A stretch of DNA of 64,000 nucleotides from Scilla litardierei (taxonomy: Eukaryota > Streptophyta > Magnoliopsida > Asparagales > Asparagaceae). The notes beneath the pieces were generated by a model. That model was not told where the DNA came from, searched no databases, and saw only the letters and a program-made list of their open reading frames with translations. Positions 42,291-53,882 of this stretch are shown piece by piece (positions within the stretch are counted from its first letter, which is position 1; each line of letters opens with the position of its first letter). Where the stretch lies: the NCBI GenBank assembly GCA_030789695.1, contig CM061142.1, positions 49,293,987 through 49,357,986 on the forward strand. The letters are read 5' to 3'. Both the position numbers and the translations under genes were made by a program.

Positions 42291-44699
42291 TGTCACGACC
42301 CGCTTTCCTAAAATGGAGGCGAGACGTGAAAAGGTCCGCACGGGAGTGGAGCGGTGAAGCCCCAAACCCGATAAGCGTCAATTTAGTATAAGCATGTCCC
42401 TGTAATTGCAATCGAAACAACAATAATAATAACAACATGAGACGGATAAGAAATACCAATCCCAAAGTTTGTCCACGAAATATTCAACAGCACAGAAAAG
42501 CCACCAGGCTAAAAGAAAAGAGTCTAAGGCCCAGAACAAGGCCACACAAAAGCAACGACATAACAGAGTAAAGGTGCTACACACCGACAACCAAACAACT
42601 GTCTAACAAAAGTAAAACACCACGAAGACACTAGGACTGGTCCCCAGTGTCCGCGTACTCCCCGTCCAACACGGGCTCAAGCTCGGCGTCCGCAAACACC
42701 TCACCCTCAGCGGGCAACTCAGGCTCAAGGTCTAACATGCGTCACCCAAAAGAGAAAGGGGCACATGTCAGCAAGTCTAAAAAGACTTGGGCAAGGAAAC
42801 TGAAAGTAACTAGCAACCTAGCACTTATAATATTAAGCAATGACCTGGCAGTTAAGTATGATGCAATAGTTAAAAGAGAGGCAAACACACACGATGTAGC
42901 AAAAGCTACCAAATCACTTATCACTTATCACTTAACACTTATCACTTATCACTGTTAATCACTTAGTGCATAGAGAGTCCACCTGCTGGCCCGCTCGTGG
43001 CTCAGGCCGCTTATCTCTATCACTATTAATCACTTGTGCACTAGAGAGTCCACCTGCTGGCCGGAGTGGCGGATCAGGCCAACTCGGGGCTCAGGCCGCT
43101 TATCTCTTACCCCACCCATATGTGTCGAGCGTTGGGATTTCCAACTCACTGAGCTCGCTTCTGGATCACGAGCCAGGAAGTGTAATTGGCATAGGGGTGC
43201 ACCTAGCCGGTATCCGAGCGTTGGGGTTTCCAACTACATGGCTCGCTTCTGGAACACGAGCCAGGAATATAATGTTGTAGCGTGTGCTACGCAATCACGA
43301 TGAACAATCAATATGCAATGCCATGAACAGATATTTGCATACCGTTAATTGAAATTAAACGTGACATACAAGCATGATGAGGGTGACGGACCAAGCTTCA
43401 TTGTTAAGCTAGGTCAATGGCGTCTAAACGGCTATCCTTTCACCGTTTAGTCTCTTTTACGCTAAAGCTTGGTAAATGGCCTAAGACATGGCCCAAAACA
43501 AGAGATGCAAGTTTCACTTGCCTATCACCGGGGAGAACGGTTATGAAAGTTCGTTTCCGCGGATGCTAGCCTACGGGGAATCGCTGTTATGGGGAACAAT
43601 CATCAAAACACAAGTATTTTATTAGGGTTTCATAAAAAAAATTACAATAGGATATGAAAACAACGGTAGATCGATTTCTTACCGAGAGGAGGCGGAAGAA
43701 ACACTCCGGGGAACCCTAGGACCAGATCTGGAAGCCAATGGAGAAGTTTGGGGAAACTAGGGTTTTGGGGGATTTTGGGGATTTGATGGATTTTGGTGAG
43801 ATTTTGGGGAAGATGAGTGGTAGATAGGGTGAATGGATGGATTGGATGATGGATTTAGGGTTTGGAATGAAGGATTGAAGCTTGGAGGAAGATGGGGGCT
43901 TAGAGGGGAAGAAACTAGGGCTTAGAGTCGTGTTGGAGAAGATGAAAACGTTTGGGTTGGGTATTTATAGGTTGAGCTGGCGGCTGCCCAGAAATTAGGG
44001 TTTCAACACAGACTAGTCGGTCAAAGAACAACCACTGACCGACTAGTTTGGCAACTAGTCGGTCGGTCGACCAACGCAGACCGACTAAGTGTAAACAGTA
44101 ACTCCTGAACGAAAATAGGATTTAGAGTTAGTCGGTCCATGAACAAGTACTGACCGACTAGTTTAGCAACTAGTCGGTCGATGAACGTTCTTAGACCGAC
44201 TAAGAGTAAACAGTAACTCAACTAAAATTAAGATGATGTGTTAGTCGGTTCAAGAAGCATTGCCGACCGACTAGTTTGCAACCTAGTCGGTCAACAACTC
44301 TTCTTAGACCGACTAACGATAAACAGTAACTCCTGAGAAAATTTAGAAAGCTCACTAGTCGGTCCAAGAAGGATTACCGACCGACTGGATCGTCATCTAG
44401 TCAGTCGGTGCCCCTTCTTACACCGGCTAATGAGCACCAAAAGTTCCGATACAGAGCGCGAGGCCCCGTGATCGAATCCTAAGACTCCTAGGCTTGATCT
44501 AATAGTTAGATATGACCGTTATGAAGCCTGTCACAAACGACATACTTCGAAATCGACGATCCTAAGGAAGAAACGAGAAAATACGACGAATCGACCGAAA
44601 ATGAAAGTTACGAAGACGAAAACCACACAAGAGGAGAAAATCCACCAAAACATATATTATATTATAATAAATTCAGATACAAGAAAACCAGTCGTTACA
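42291..44699 (-). repeat. T2 3' LTR (in sense orientation)
   Basis: 2409 bp. Contains a four-unit TAGTCGGTC/GACCGACTA array at about 44010-44430 and TATAAATA in sense at 43962-43969. Confidence 0.95.
44010..44430. repeat. T2 U3 palindrome array, four units
   Basis: Same two-hairpin unit as in T1, each unit ending AAACAGTAACTC, but four copies where T1 has five and T3 three. Confidence 0.85.
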
Positions 44700-44715
44700 T
44701 CCTCCCCAACTTAAG
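44700..44715 (-). other. T2 polypurine tract
   Basis: CTTAAGTTGGGGAGGA in sense, immediately before the LTR. Confidence 0.8.
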
Positions 44716-44745
44716 AAAAATTCCGTCCTCGGAATTCCCAAATAC

Positions 44746-46212
44746 TCACGAGTCCGGAAACAAAAGTGTGTAGCGCTCTCGCATCTCATCTTCTCTCTCC
44801 CAAGTAGACTCTCCCGACGAACCGTGCCGCCACATCACTCTAACAAGATCGACGACCTTGTTTCGAAGTGACTTCTGATGCCTGTCCAGAATCTGCACTG
44901 GATGCTGGTCATACGTCAAATCTGAGCGAACGGCGATCTCCGAGAAATCCACGGCATGAGATGGATCGCTAATGTATCGACGAAGCTGCGACACATGGAA
45001 AACATTGTGAACTCCTTCCAAAGATGGCGGCAAGGCCAAGCGATAAGCTACCTCGCCAACCCTCTCCAAAACATCAAATGGTCCAATGTATCGCGGGCTC
45101 AACTTCCCACGCTTCCCGAAACGAATCACACCACGATTCGGGGAAATCTTCAAGAACACATGGTCGCCCGGCTGAAACTCCAAAGGACGACGTTTAGCAT
45201 CAGCCCAATGCTTAAAACGGTCCTGAGCAATCCTCAACCTCTCCCGAATATTCCTGACGATATCCACGGCCTCCACGATCATCTCAGGTCCCAACAACTC
45301 CCGATCTCCAACGTCATCCCAACTCAATGGCGATCGACATTTCCTCCCATAAAGAGCGGCGAAAGACGCCATGCCAATACTCGCCTGGAAGCTGTTGTTG
45401 TAGGAAAACTCCACCAAATGCAGATGGTCCTCCCACGAACCCTTGAAATCCAACATGCACGCCCTCAGCATGTCTTCCAAAATCTGAATCGTCCTCTCGG
45501 ACTGGCCATCCGTCTGCGGATGGTAAGCCGTGCTGAAACTCAGACGCGTACCCAAGCTCTTTTGCAAACTCTGCCAAAACTGAGATGTGAACCTCGTGTC
45601 TCTGTCCGACACGATACTCACGGGGACTCCATGAAGTCACACGACTTCCTCCATATATCTCCTCGCTAGCACCTCCGTGGACTGCCCCACTCGGAACGGA
45701 ATAAAGTGCGCAGATTTGGTCAATCGATCTACGATCACCCAAATCGCGTCATTCTGCTTCGGACTCCGAGGTAGTCCAGTCACGAAATCCATAGTGATGT
45801 GCTACCACTTCCACTCCGGAATCGGAAGTGGTTGTAGCAACCCGGCCGTACGCTGATGCTCCGCCTTCACTTGCTGGCAAACCAAGCACTTGGCCACACT
45901 CCGAGCCACACTCCTCTTCATACCATGCCACCAATAATTCAGACGAAGATCCTGGTACATCTTGGTGCCACCAGGATGCACAGAATACGGCGAACTGTGT
46001 GCCTCCACCATCAACTCCTCTCTGATATCCCCAGCCGGCACACACAACCTGGCTCCAAACCTCGGCGAGCCATCCTCATAAATCAAAAAGTCAGTCCGCA
46101 GACCGGCTTTCACCATCTCCCGAATCCTTACCAACTTCGGATCTCCGGCCTGGCCAGCCTTAATCCGATCCACGATCGTCAACTGTACCTGCATGTACAT
46201 CAACGAAGAAGC
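44746..46212 (-). pseudogene. T2 integrase with chromodomain-like tail
   Basis: In sense: the HHCC region ([33 protein letters not shown]), the first catalytic Asp in the [11 protein letters not shown] block, [14 protein letters not shown] with the catalytic Glu, the GPY/F module ([12 protein letters not shown]), and a tail with [12 protein letters not shown] and [12 protein letters not shown] characteristic of Tekay. Three nonsense codons interrupt it: TAG at about 46211, TAG at about 45802 (KW*H where T1 has KWQH) and TGA near 45637 (CGA to TGA). There is no intron at the position of the T1 integrase intron. It ends at TGA 44746-44748. Confidence 0.9.
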
Positions 46213-48068
46213 CTATCCAGAAAGAACAATCTCCACGTCAGACTCACAAAAATCCTGCTGCAATCTCCACTGCGAGGTCAAAATCATCACCGCTGGAAGC
46301 CTACTCAGCGCATCAGGAACCACATTCACCTTGCCAGGGTGATACTGCAAATCAATCTCATAATCCGCCATAAGCTCCAACCATCGACGCTGTCGCATGT
46401 TGAGCTCCTTCGGAGTAAAAATATACTTCAAGCTTTTGTGATCGGTGAAGATTTTCACTTTCTCACTCAACAAGAAGTGCCTCCAAATCTTAAGAGCAAA
46501 CACAACGGCAGCCAACTCCAAATCATGCGTCGGATAATTCTTCTCATGAACCTTAAGCTGACGAGACGCATACGCCACAACATGCCCGTGCTGATGCAAC
46601 ACACAACCGAGACCCTTGCCAGAAGCATCGCAAAAGATCTCAAATCCACCGCTGCGATCAGGCACAACAAGAATAGGGGCACTCGTCAACCTCTCCTTCA
46701 GAACACCAAAAGCACTCACACAATCACCCGACCAAACATAAGCAACATCCTTCCGCGTCAACCTGGTCATCGGCTCAGCAATACGGGAAAAGTCCTTAAT
46801 GAAACGACGATAATATCCCGCCAAACCAAGGAAACTCCGAATCTCAGACGCAGACGACGGAACAGGCCACTCTCTGATGGCCCTAATCTTCTCGGGATCC
46901 ACAGAAATACCATCTCCAGTCACCACATGCCCAAGAAAAGCAACTCGATCCAGCCAAAACTTGCACTTCGAAAACTTAGCATACAAACGATGCTTCCTCA
47001 AGATCTCCAACACCGTCCTTAAGTGCGATGCATGCTCTTCCTCCGACTTCGAATATATCAGAATGTCGTCGATAAAGATAACGACAAACTTGTCCAAAAA
47101 GTCGTAGAAAATCAAGTTCATCAGATTCATGAAAACTGCGGGCGCGTTAGTTACGCCGAAAGGCATAACCACAAACTCGTAGTGTCCATACTTCGTCCTG
47201 AACGCTGTCTTCGGAACATCATCCCTCTTCACCTTCAACTGATGGTAACCACTCCTCAAATCCAGTTTAGAAAATACCCTCGAACCTCCAAGCTGATCAA
47301 AAATATCATCGATGCGAGGCAACGGGTATTTATTCTTAATGGTTACCGCATTCAATCCCCGATAGTCCACGCACATGCGACGCGAACCATCCTTCTTCTT
47401 AACCAGCAACACCGGTGCTCCCCACGGAGACACACTAGGACTAATATAACCCTTCTGCAACAGCTCATCCAACTGCTTCCGCAACTCTTCCAATTCTGCA
47501 GGTGCCATACGATACGGCGCCTTCGAAATCGGCTGCGCACCTGGAACGAGATCAATAGAAAATTCCAGAGCTCGATCAGGCGACAAACCAGACATCTCCT
47601 CGGGGAAGACGTCGCCAAAATCTCGCACCACAGCTGGCCACTCCAGCTCCATCTGCATAGCTACAGCCTCTACCGGCCTGGCCCGAAATCTGACAGGACC
47701 AAGCGAACTGCTACCACGACTGAACTCAAATACTGGATGTCCGGGAATCTCGAACACCACCTTCTTCCTTCGACAGTCAATCGTAGCATAGAAGCTCGCA
47801 AGCCAATCCATCCCAAAGACCGCATCGTAGTTGGTGATGTTGTGGACAATAAAATCAGCATAAAGCTCATGTCCACAAACCACCACAGAGCAAGGACTGC
47901 ACCCATGATGCACCGTGACTACTCCATTCCCTGTGACGATATTCCAACTCTTGGAGAGAGAGGACGTCGACAAGGAATGCTTCTCCACGAAGCTCTGGGC
48001 CAAAATGCACATTGACGCACCTGAGTCAAAGAGGACTCGGGCAGGGAACGTGCAAACCAAAACCACAC
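46213..48068 (-). CDS. pol: T2 protease, reverse transcriptase and RNase H
   Basis: Exon 2 would begin at 48068, right after the acceptor; the frame is open further upstream to 48123 only because the intron end lacks stops. Order in sense: protease with VLFDSGAS, the linker, RT with [40 protein letters not shown] and the catalytic FIDDILIYS, the connection ([11 protein letters not shown]), and RNase H with [19 protein letters not shown] and TDHKSL. All catalytic aspartates I can check are present. It is in the same frame as gag but separated from it by three in-frame stops inside the putative intron. Confidence 0.9.
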
Positions 48069-48179
48069 CTAACAAACAGTCTAATCGATCAAATCTTATT
48101 CTAGCAACACTATACACAAGCATTCACATAATTTAACAATCAATTAATTAAGGAAGGAACAATCTAGATCGAAAGTTAC
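48069..48179 (-). other. Putative gag-pol intron of T2 (111 bp)
   Basis: Donor in sense GCAG|GTAACTTTCG, acceptor ACTGTTTGTTAG|GTGTGG, with GCTAGAATAAGATTTGAT before the acceptor. The unspliced frame stops eight codons after the donor and has two more stops, so Gag ends here. Removal gives a continuous frame from the last Gag codons (DEVIAG) into [10 protein letters not shown] of protease. T1 has the same arrangement with 109 bp. Confidence 0.78.
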
Positions 48180-49308
48180 CTGCAATGACCTCATCCATGG
48201 CCAAAACCTCCTCCTCAGTCATCAGAAATGCTTGCCTCCTCGGCGGAGCAGCCCGCTGAAAAGCCTGCTTCTGCGGGACGAGGGGCACCCCACGACCAGC
48301 GGGCACCGGGGCTCTCTGCTGCAGCGGCGGGGCAGCAATAGGTGTCCCCCAAGGCTGCTTCAACCTCGGGCACTCCCTGATAGCATGGGCGGGATCTCCA
48401 CAGGCAATACATTGCCCCAAGAACCTCCTACATGATTCCTTGATATGGCCCTCCTTGCCACAGAAATGGCAAGTCCTCCGAACAGGCCCTCCTGGCCTCT
48501 TAAACTGAACAGGCGGGTTCGGCCTGAATCCAGGCCTAACCACAGCCCTCGCCTGCTCCACAGGTCTCCTCACAGCACCAACAACAGACCCCTTCCTCTG
48601 GTTCACAAGCAGCTCCTGCCTCTTGGCAGCGACCAAAACCTTCTGATAAGATTCCCGGTCAGAAGAGGTCACAAAACTCTGGAGCTCCGAAGCAAGCCCC
48701 TGCAGAAATCTCTGAGCTCGGTCCTCAGCGTCCTGCACCATCTTTGGTGCAAACCGACTTAGCCTCATGAACTCCTGGTGGTACATGTCCACCGACGAGT
48801 TCCCCTGCTTCAGATCGATAAAACGCTGCAGCATCTCTTCCCTGGCAGCCTTCGGGAAGAACTCACCATCAAATCTGGCCTTGAAGGTAGCCCAGACGAT
48901 CGGCTCTACCAACATCTTTTCCTCAGCATCCCACCAATTCCTGGCGTTATCCTTCAGCTGGTGCTTCGCCAAGTCAACCCAACTAACTTCGTTGACCTTG
49001 GACATCTTCAGATTGTCCTCAATATTCCTCATCCATTCATCAGCAGCTAATGGACCTTCGGTTCCATCAAAATACGCAGGACCCAGCTCTCTGAACTGCT
49101 TCGCCCCGGGCTCAGGGCGAGGGGTCTCCACCACCCGAGCAGCTCGAGTCACCGGAGCATTCTGCACCTGCAGAAGCACACCCTGCTGAACCTGCATCAT
49201 CTGCAACATCATCCTCATCATCTCTCCATTAGTGGGCTCCCGCTCGGGCTCCTCGTCATGAGGGGGCGCACCACTACCACCACCACGGGTGATCCGCCTT
49301 CCTGCCAT
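48180..49308 (-). CDS. gag: T2 Gag
   Basis: Begins at ATG 49308 (MAGRRITRGGG), 115 bp from the primer-site region. Residues about 70-215 are the retrotransposon Gag capsid domain (FDGTEGPLAADEWM, DNARNWWDAEEKML, RFIDLKQGNS). Two CCHC knuckles follow: CHFCGKEGHIKESC and CIACGDPAHAIREC. The frame is intact. Without splicing it would extend to TAA at 48148, adding ten residues encoded by the intron (386 aa in all). The protein would coat the genomic RNA in virus-like particles and could also serve the non-autonomous T3. Confidence 0.92.
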
Positions 49309-49422
49309 CTAATGACGCAGAAAACGAAACAATTAGACTCATAGCTTAGGGCTCAGATGTCGAAATTATTTGTTGGACAATCTTGCATTATTATCGTTAT
49401 CCCGATAATTGCAGTTACAGAG

Positions 49423-49440
49423 GACCTGCATGGGCCACCA
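49423..49440 (-). other. Conserved primer-site region next to the T2 5' LTR
   Basis: GACCTGCATGGGCCACCA (plus strand), 8 bp from the LTR edge at 49449, identical in T1 and T3. The tRNA was not identified. Confidence 0.4.
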
Positions 49441-49448
49441 CTAAAACC

Positions 49449-51480
49449 TGTCACGACCCGCTTCCCTAAAATGGAGGCGAGACGTGAAAAGGTCCGCACG
49501 GGAGTGGAGCGGTGAAGCCCCAAACCCGATAAGCGTCAATTTAGTATAAGCAGGTCCCTGTAATTGCAATCGAAACAACAATAATAATAACAACATGAGA
49601 CGGATAAGAAATACCAATCCCAAAGTTTGTCCACGAAATATTCAACAGCACAGAAAAGCCACCAGGCTAAAAGAAAAGAGTCTAAGGCCCAGAACAAGGC
49701 CACACAAAAGCAACGACATAACAGAGTAAAGGTGCTACGCACCGACAACCAAACAACTGTCTAACAAAAGTAAAACACCACGAAGACACTAGGATTGGTC
49801 CCCAGTGTCCGCGTACTCCCCGTCCAACACGGGCTCAAGCTCGGCGTCCGCAAACACCTCACCCTCAGCGGGCAACTCAGGCTCAAGGTCTAACATGCGT
49901 CACCCAAAAGAGAAAGGGGCACATGTCAGCAAGTCTAAAAAGACTTGGGCAAGGAAACTGAAAGTAACTAGCAACCTAGCACTTATAATATTAAGCAATG
50001 ACATGGCAGTTAAGTATGATGCAATAGTTAAAAGAGAGGCAAACACACACGATGTAGCAAAAGCTACCAAATCACTTATCACTTATCACTTAACACTTAT
50101 CACTTATCACTGTTAATCACTTAGTGCATAGAGAGTCCACCTGCTGGCCCGCTCGTGGCTCAGGCCGCTTATCTCTATCACTATTAATCACTTGTGCACT
50201 AGAGAGTCCACCTGCTGGCCGGAGTGGCGGATCAGGCCAACTCGGGGCTCAGGCCGCTTATCTCTTACCCCACCCATATGTGTCGAGCGTTGGGATTTCC
50301 AACTCACTGAGCTCGCTTCTGGATCATGAGCCAGGAAGTGTAATTGGCATAGGGGTGCACCTAGCCGGTATCCGAGCATTGGGGTTTCCAACTACATGGC
50401 TCGCTTCTGGAACACGAGCCAGGAATATAATGTTGTAGCGTGTGCTACGCAATCACGATGAACAATCAATATGCAATGCCATGAACAGATATTTGCATAC
50501 CGTTAATTGAAATTAAACGTGACATACAAGCATGATGAGGGTGACGGACCAAGCTTCGTTGTTAAGCTAGGTCAATGGCGTCTAAACGGCTATCCTTTCA
50601 CCGTTTAGTCTCTTTTACGCTAAAGCTTGGTAAATGGCCTAAGACATGGCCCAAAACAAGAGATGCAAGTTTCACTTGCCTATCACCGGGGAGAACGGTT
50701 ATGAAAGTTCGTTTCCGCGGATGCTAGCCTACGGGGAATCGCTGTTATGGGGAACAATCATCAAAACACAAGTATTTTATTAGGGTTTCATAAAAAAATT
50801 ACAATAGGATATGAAAACAACGGTAGATCGATTTCTTACCGAGAGGAGGCGGAAGAAACACTCCGGGGAACCCTAGGACCAGATCTGGAAGCCAATGGAG
50901 AAGTTTGGGGAAACTAGGGTTTTGGGGGATTTTGGGGATTTGATGGATTTTGGTGAGATTTTGGGGAAGATGAGTGGTAGATAGGGTGAATGGATGGATT
51001 GGATGATGGATTTAGGGTTTGGAATGAAGGATTGAAGCTTGGAGGAAGATGGGGGCTTAGAGGGGAAGAAACTAGGGCTTAGGGTCGTGTTGGAGAAGAT
51101 GAAAACGTTTGGGTTGGGTATTTATAGGTTGAGCTGGCGGCTGCCCAGAAATTAGGGTTTCAACACAGACTAGTCGGTCAAAGAACAACCACTGACCGAC
51201 TAGTTTGGCAACTAGTCGGTCGGTCGACCAACGCAGACCGACTAAGTGTAAACAGTAACTCCTGAACGAAAATAGGATTTAGAGTTAGTCGGTCCATGAA
51301 CAAGTACTGACCGACTAGTTTAGCAACTAGTCGGTCGATGAACGTTCTTAGACCGACTAAGAGTAAACAGTAACTCAACTAAAATTAAGATGATGTGTTA
51401 GTCGGTTTAAGAAGCATTGCCGACCGACTAGTTTGCAACCTAGTCGGTCAACAACTCTTCTTAGACCGACTAACGATAAA
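49449..51480 (-). repeat. T2 5' LTR (in sense), left part
   Basis: Near-identical to 42291-44322. It is interrupted in the third palindrome unit by T3 (duplication ATAAA at 51476-51480). Confidence 0.95.
51119..51126 (-). promoter_or_regulatory. TATA box of the T2 5' LTR
   Basis: TATAAATA in sense within CTATAAATACCC, about 50 bp downstream of the U3 array. T3 now separates it from the distal U3. Confidence 0.6.
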
Positions 51481-53866
51481 TGTCACGACCCGCTTCCCTA
51501 AAATGGAGGCGAGACGTGAAAAGGTCCGCACGAGAGTGGAGCTGTGAAGCCCCAAACCCGATTAGCGTAAATAAAATACAATAGCAGGTCCCTGTAACCA
51601 CAACGGAACAACAATAATAATACAAGGAGAGACTTGAATTAAAAACTCACATCTCATACATGTCCAACATCAAAATAAGTCCAACAACCAGAAAAGCCAC
51701 CAGGCTAAAAGAAAAGAGTCCAAGGCCCAGAACAAGGCCAACAAAAGCAACGACAACAACAAAGTATGGGTGCTACGCACCGATAACAAAACAACTGTCT
51801 AAGCAAAAGTAAAAACACAACGGAGACACTAGGACTGGTCCCCAGTGTCCACGTACTCCCCGCCAAACACGGGCTCGGGCTCGGCAAATACCTCGTCCTC
51901 GACAAGGTACTCAGGCTCAGGATCTAACATGTGTCACCCAAAAGAGTAAAGGGGCACATGTCAGCAAGTCGAACGACTTGGGCAAGGAAACTGAAAGTAA
52001 GGCAACTAGCAACCTAGCAGTTTAGTATGCATGACATGGCAGTTATAACATGAGTGCACAATTTAAAACATGGCAAGACAATTTGTACATGTGAGCAATC
52101 ATCGGGACAAGACAAGACAAGAGTAGCCAAGCTACTATCAATCTCAATCAATTCACATTGTTGTAGGTGTTTATGCCCTTCGCTGAATGGCATGCATTTC
52201 AGACCGATCGGCACTAAACACAATTCACATTTCACGGTTGTTTTGTAGATGTTTGCGCCCTTCGCTGAATGGCTAGCATGTCAGTCCGATCGGCCCCAAA
52301 CACTACCCCACCCCAAAGAGTTTACGCCTTACACACTGCAGTTGTTGATCAAACAGACCCCCAGTTGATTGGACGCTTAACCCTCACCCCATCCCGCACT
52401 AAACAAGCCAGGGTCCCTGAACATGAGCCCAGCAAGTGAGCCAGGGTTGCCCCGCACGGGAGCTTGTTTTCCTATTTCACAATTCAATATCGAGCGTTGG
52501 GGTTTCCAACTACAGGGCTCGCTTCTGGAACACGAGCCAGGAACACAAGCAATGTAGCAAAGCTACGCAATCACTGAGAAACATGAATGATGCAATGACA
52601 TGACAATTAATTTGCGTACCGATAATGGAAAGTAAACGTGACATGGTAAATGTGCAACATGATATGTGTCGGAACTAGCTTCGTTGTCAAGCTAGTTCCC
52701 AATTCGCGCCTAGGCGAGTATCATTTCGTCGCCTAGCCTCTTTTACGCCTACAACATGCAAATGGCCTAAAACATGGCCTAAACCCTAAGTGGCAAGTTT
52801 CACTTGCCTAGCACCGGGGATGACGACCACTTCGTCACACGGATGCCAATCTACGGGGGAAATCGCTGTTTTGGGGGACCAATCAACAAACAACATGAAT
52901 TATTATTAGGGTTTCATAAAAATATAACTAAGTTATAAAAACAACGGTAGATCGATTTCTTACCGAGAGGAGGCGGAAGAAACACTCCGGGGAACCCTAG
53001 GACCAGATCTGGAAATGATTGGGGAAGTTTGGAGAAACTAGGGTTTTGGGGGATTTGGGGATTTGATGGGTTTTGGTGAGATTTTGGGGAAGATGAGAGG
53101 TAGATAGAGTGATTGGATGGTTTGGATGATGATTCTAGGGCTTGGAATGGAGAAATGGAGCTTGGAGGAAGATGGGGGCTGAAGGGGGAAGATTTTAGGG
53201 TTTTGGGTCGTGTTGGAGAAGAAGAAGTCGTTTGGGTTGGGTATAAATAGGTTGGGCTGGCGGCTGCCCAGAAATTAGGGTTTTAACACTGGTTAGTCGG
53301 TCCAAGAGCAACCACTGACCGACTAGTTTGGCAACTAGTCGGTCGGTCGACCAACGCAGACCGACTAAGTGCAAACAGTAACTCCTGAACGAAAATAGGA
53401 TTCTAGAGTTAGTCGGTCCATGAACAAGTACTGACCGACTAGTTTAGCATCTAGTCGGTCGATGAACGTTCTTAGACCGACTAAGAGCAAACAGTAACTC
53501 CTGAGAAATTTAGAAAGCTAACTAGTCGGTCAAAGAAGGATTGCCGACCGACTGGATCATCATCTAGTTGGTCGATGCCCCTTCTTACACCGGCTAATGA
53601 GCACCAAAAGTACCGATATGGAGCGCGGGGCCCCGGGATCGATTCCTAAGACTCCTAGGCTTGATCTAATAGTTAGATATGACCGTTATGAAGCCCGTCA
53701 CGAATGACGTACTTCGAAATCGACGATCCTAAGGAAGAAACGAGAAAATACGACGAATCGATCGAAAATGAAAACTACGGAGACGAAAACCACGCATGAG
53801 GAGAAAATCCACCAAAACAAATATTATATTATATTAAATCCAGATACATGAAAAGCAGTCGTTACA
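51481..53866 (-). repeat. T3 3' LTR (in sense orientation)
   Basis: 2386 bp. It has three palindrome units at about 53290-53600. In the stretch 52850-53040 it is closer to the T2 LTR than to its own partner LTR. Confidence 0.95.
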
Positions 53867-53882
53867 TCCTACCCACCTTAGA
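53867..53882 (-). other. T3 polypurine tract
   Basis: CTAAGGTGGGTAGGA in sense. One G of the T2 tract is replaced by T. Confidence 0.65.

Noticed and set aside
44956..45669. Long open frame on the plus strand opposite the T2 integrase
   Set aside because: Antisense shadow of a well-supported integrase; no start context or domain.
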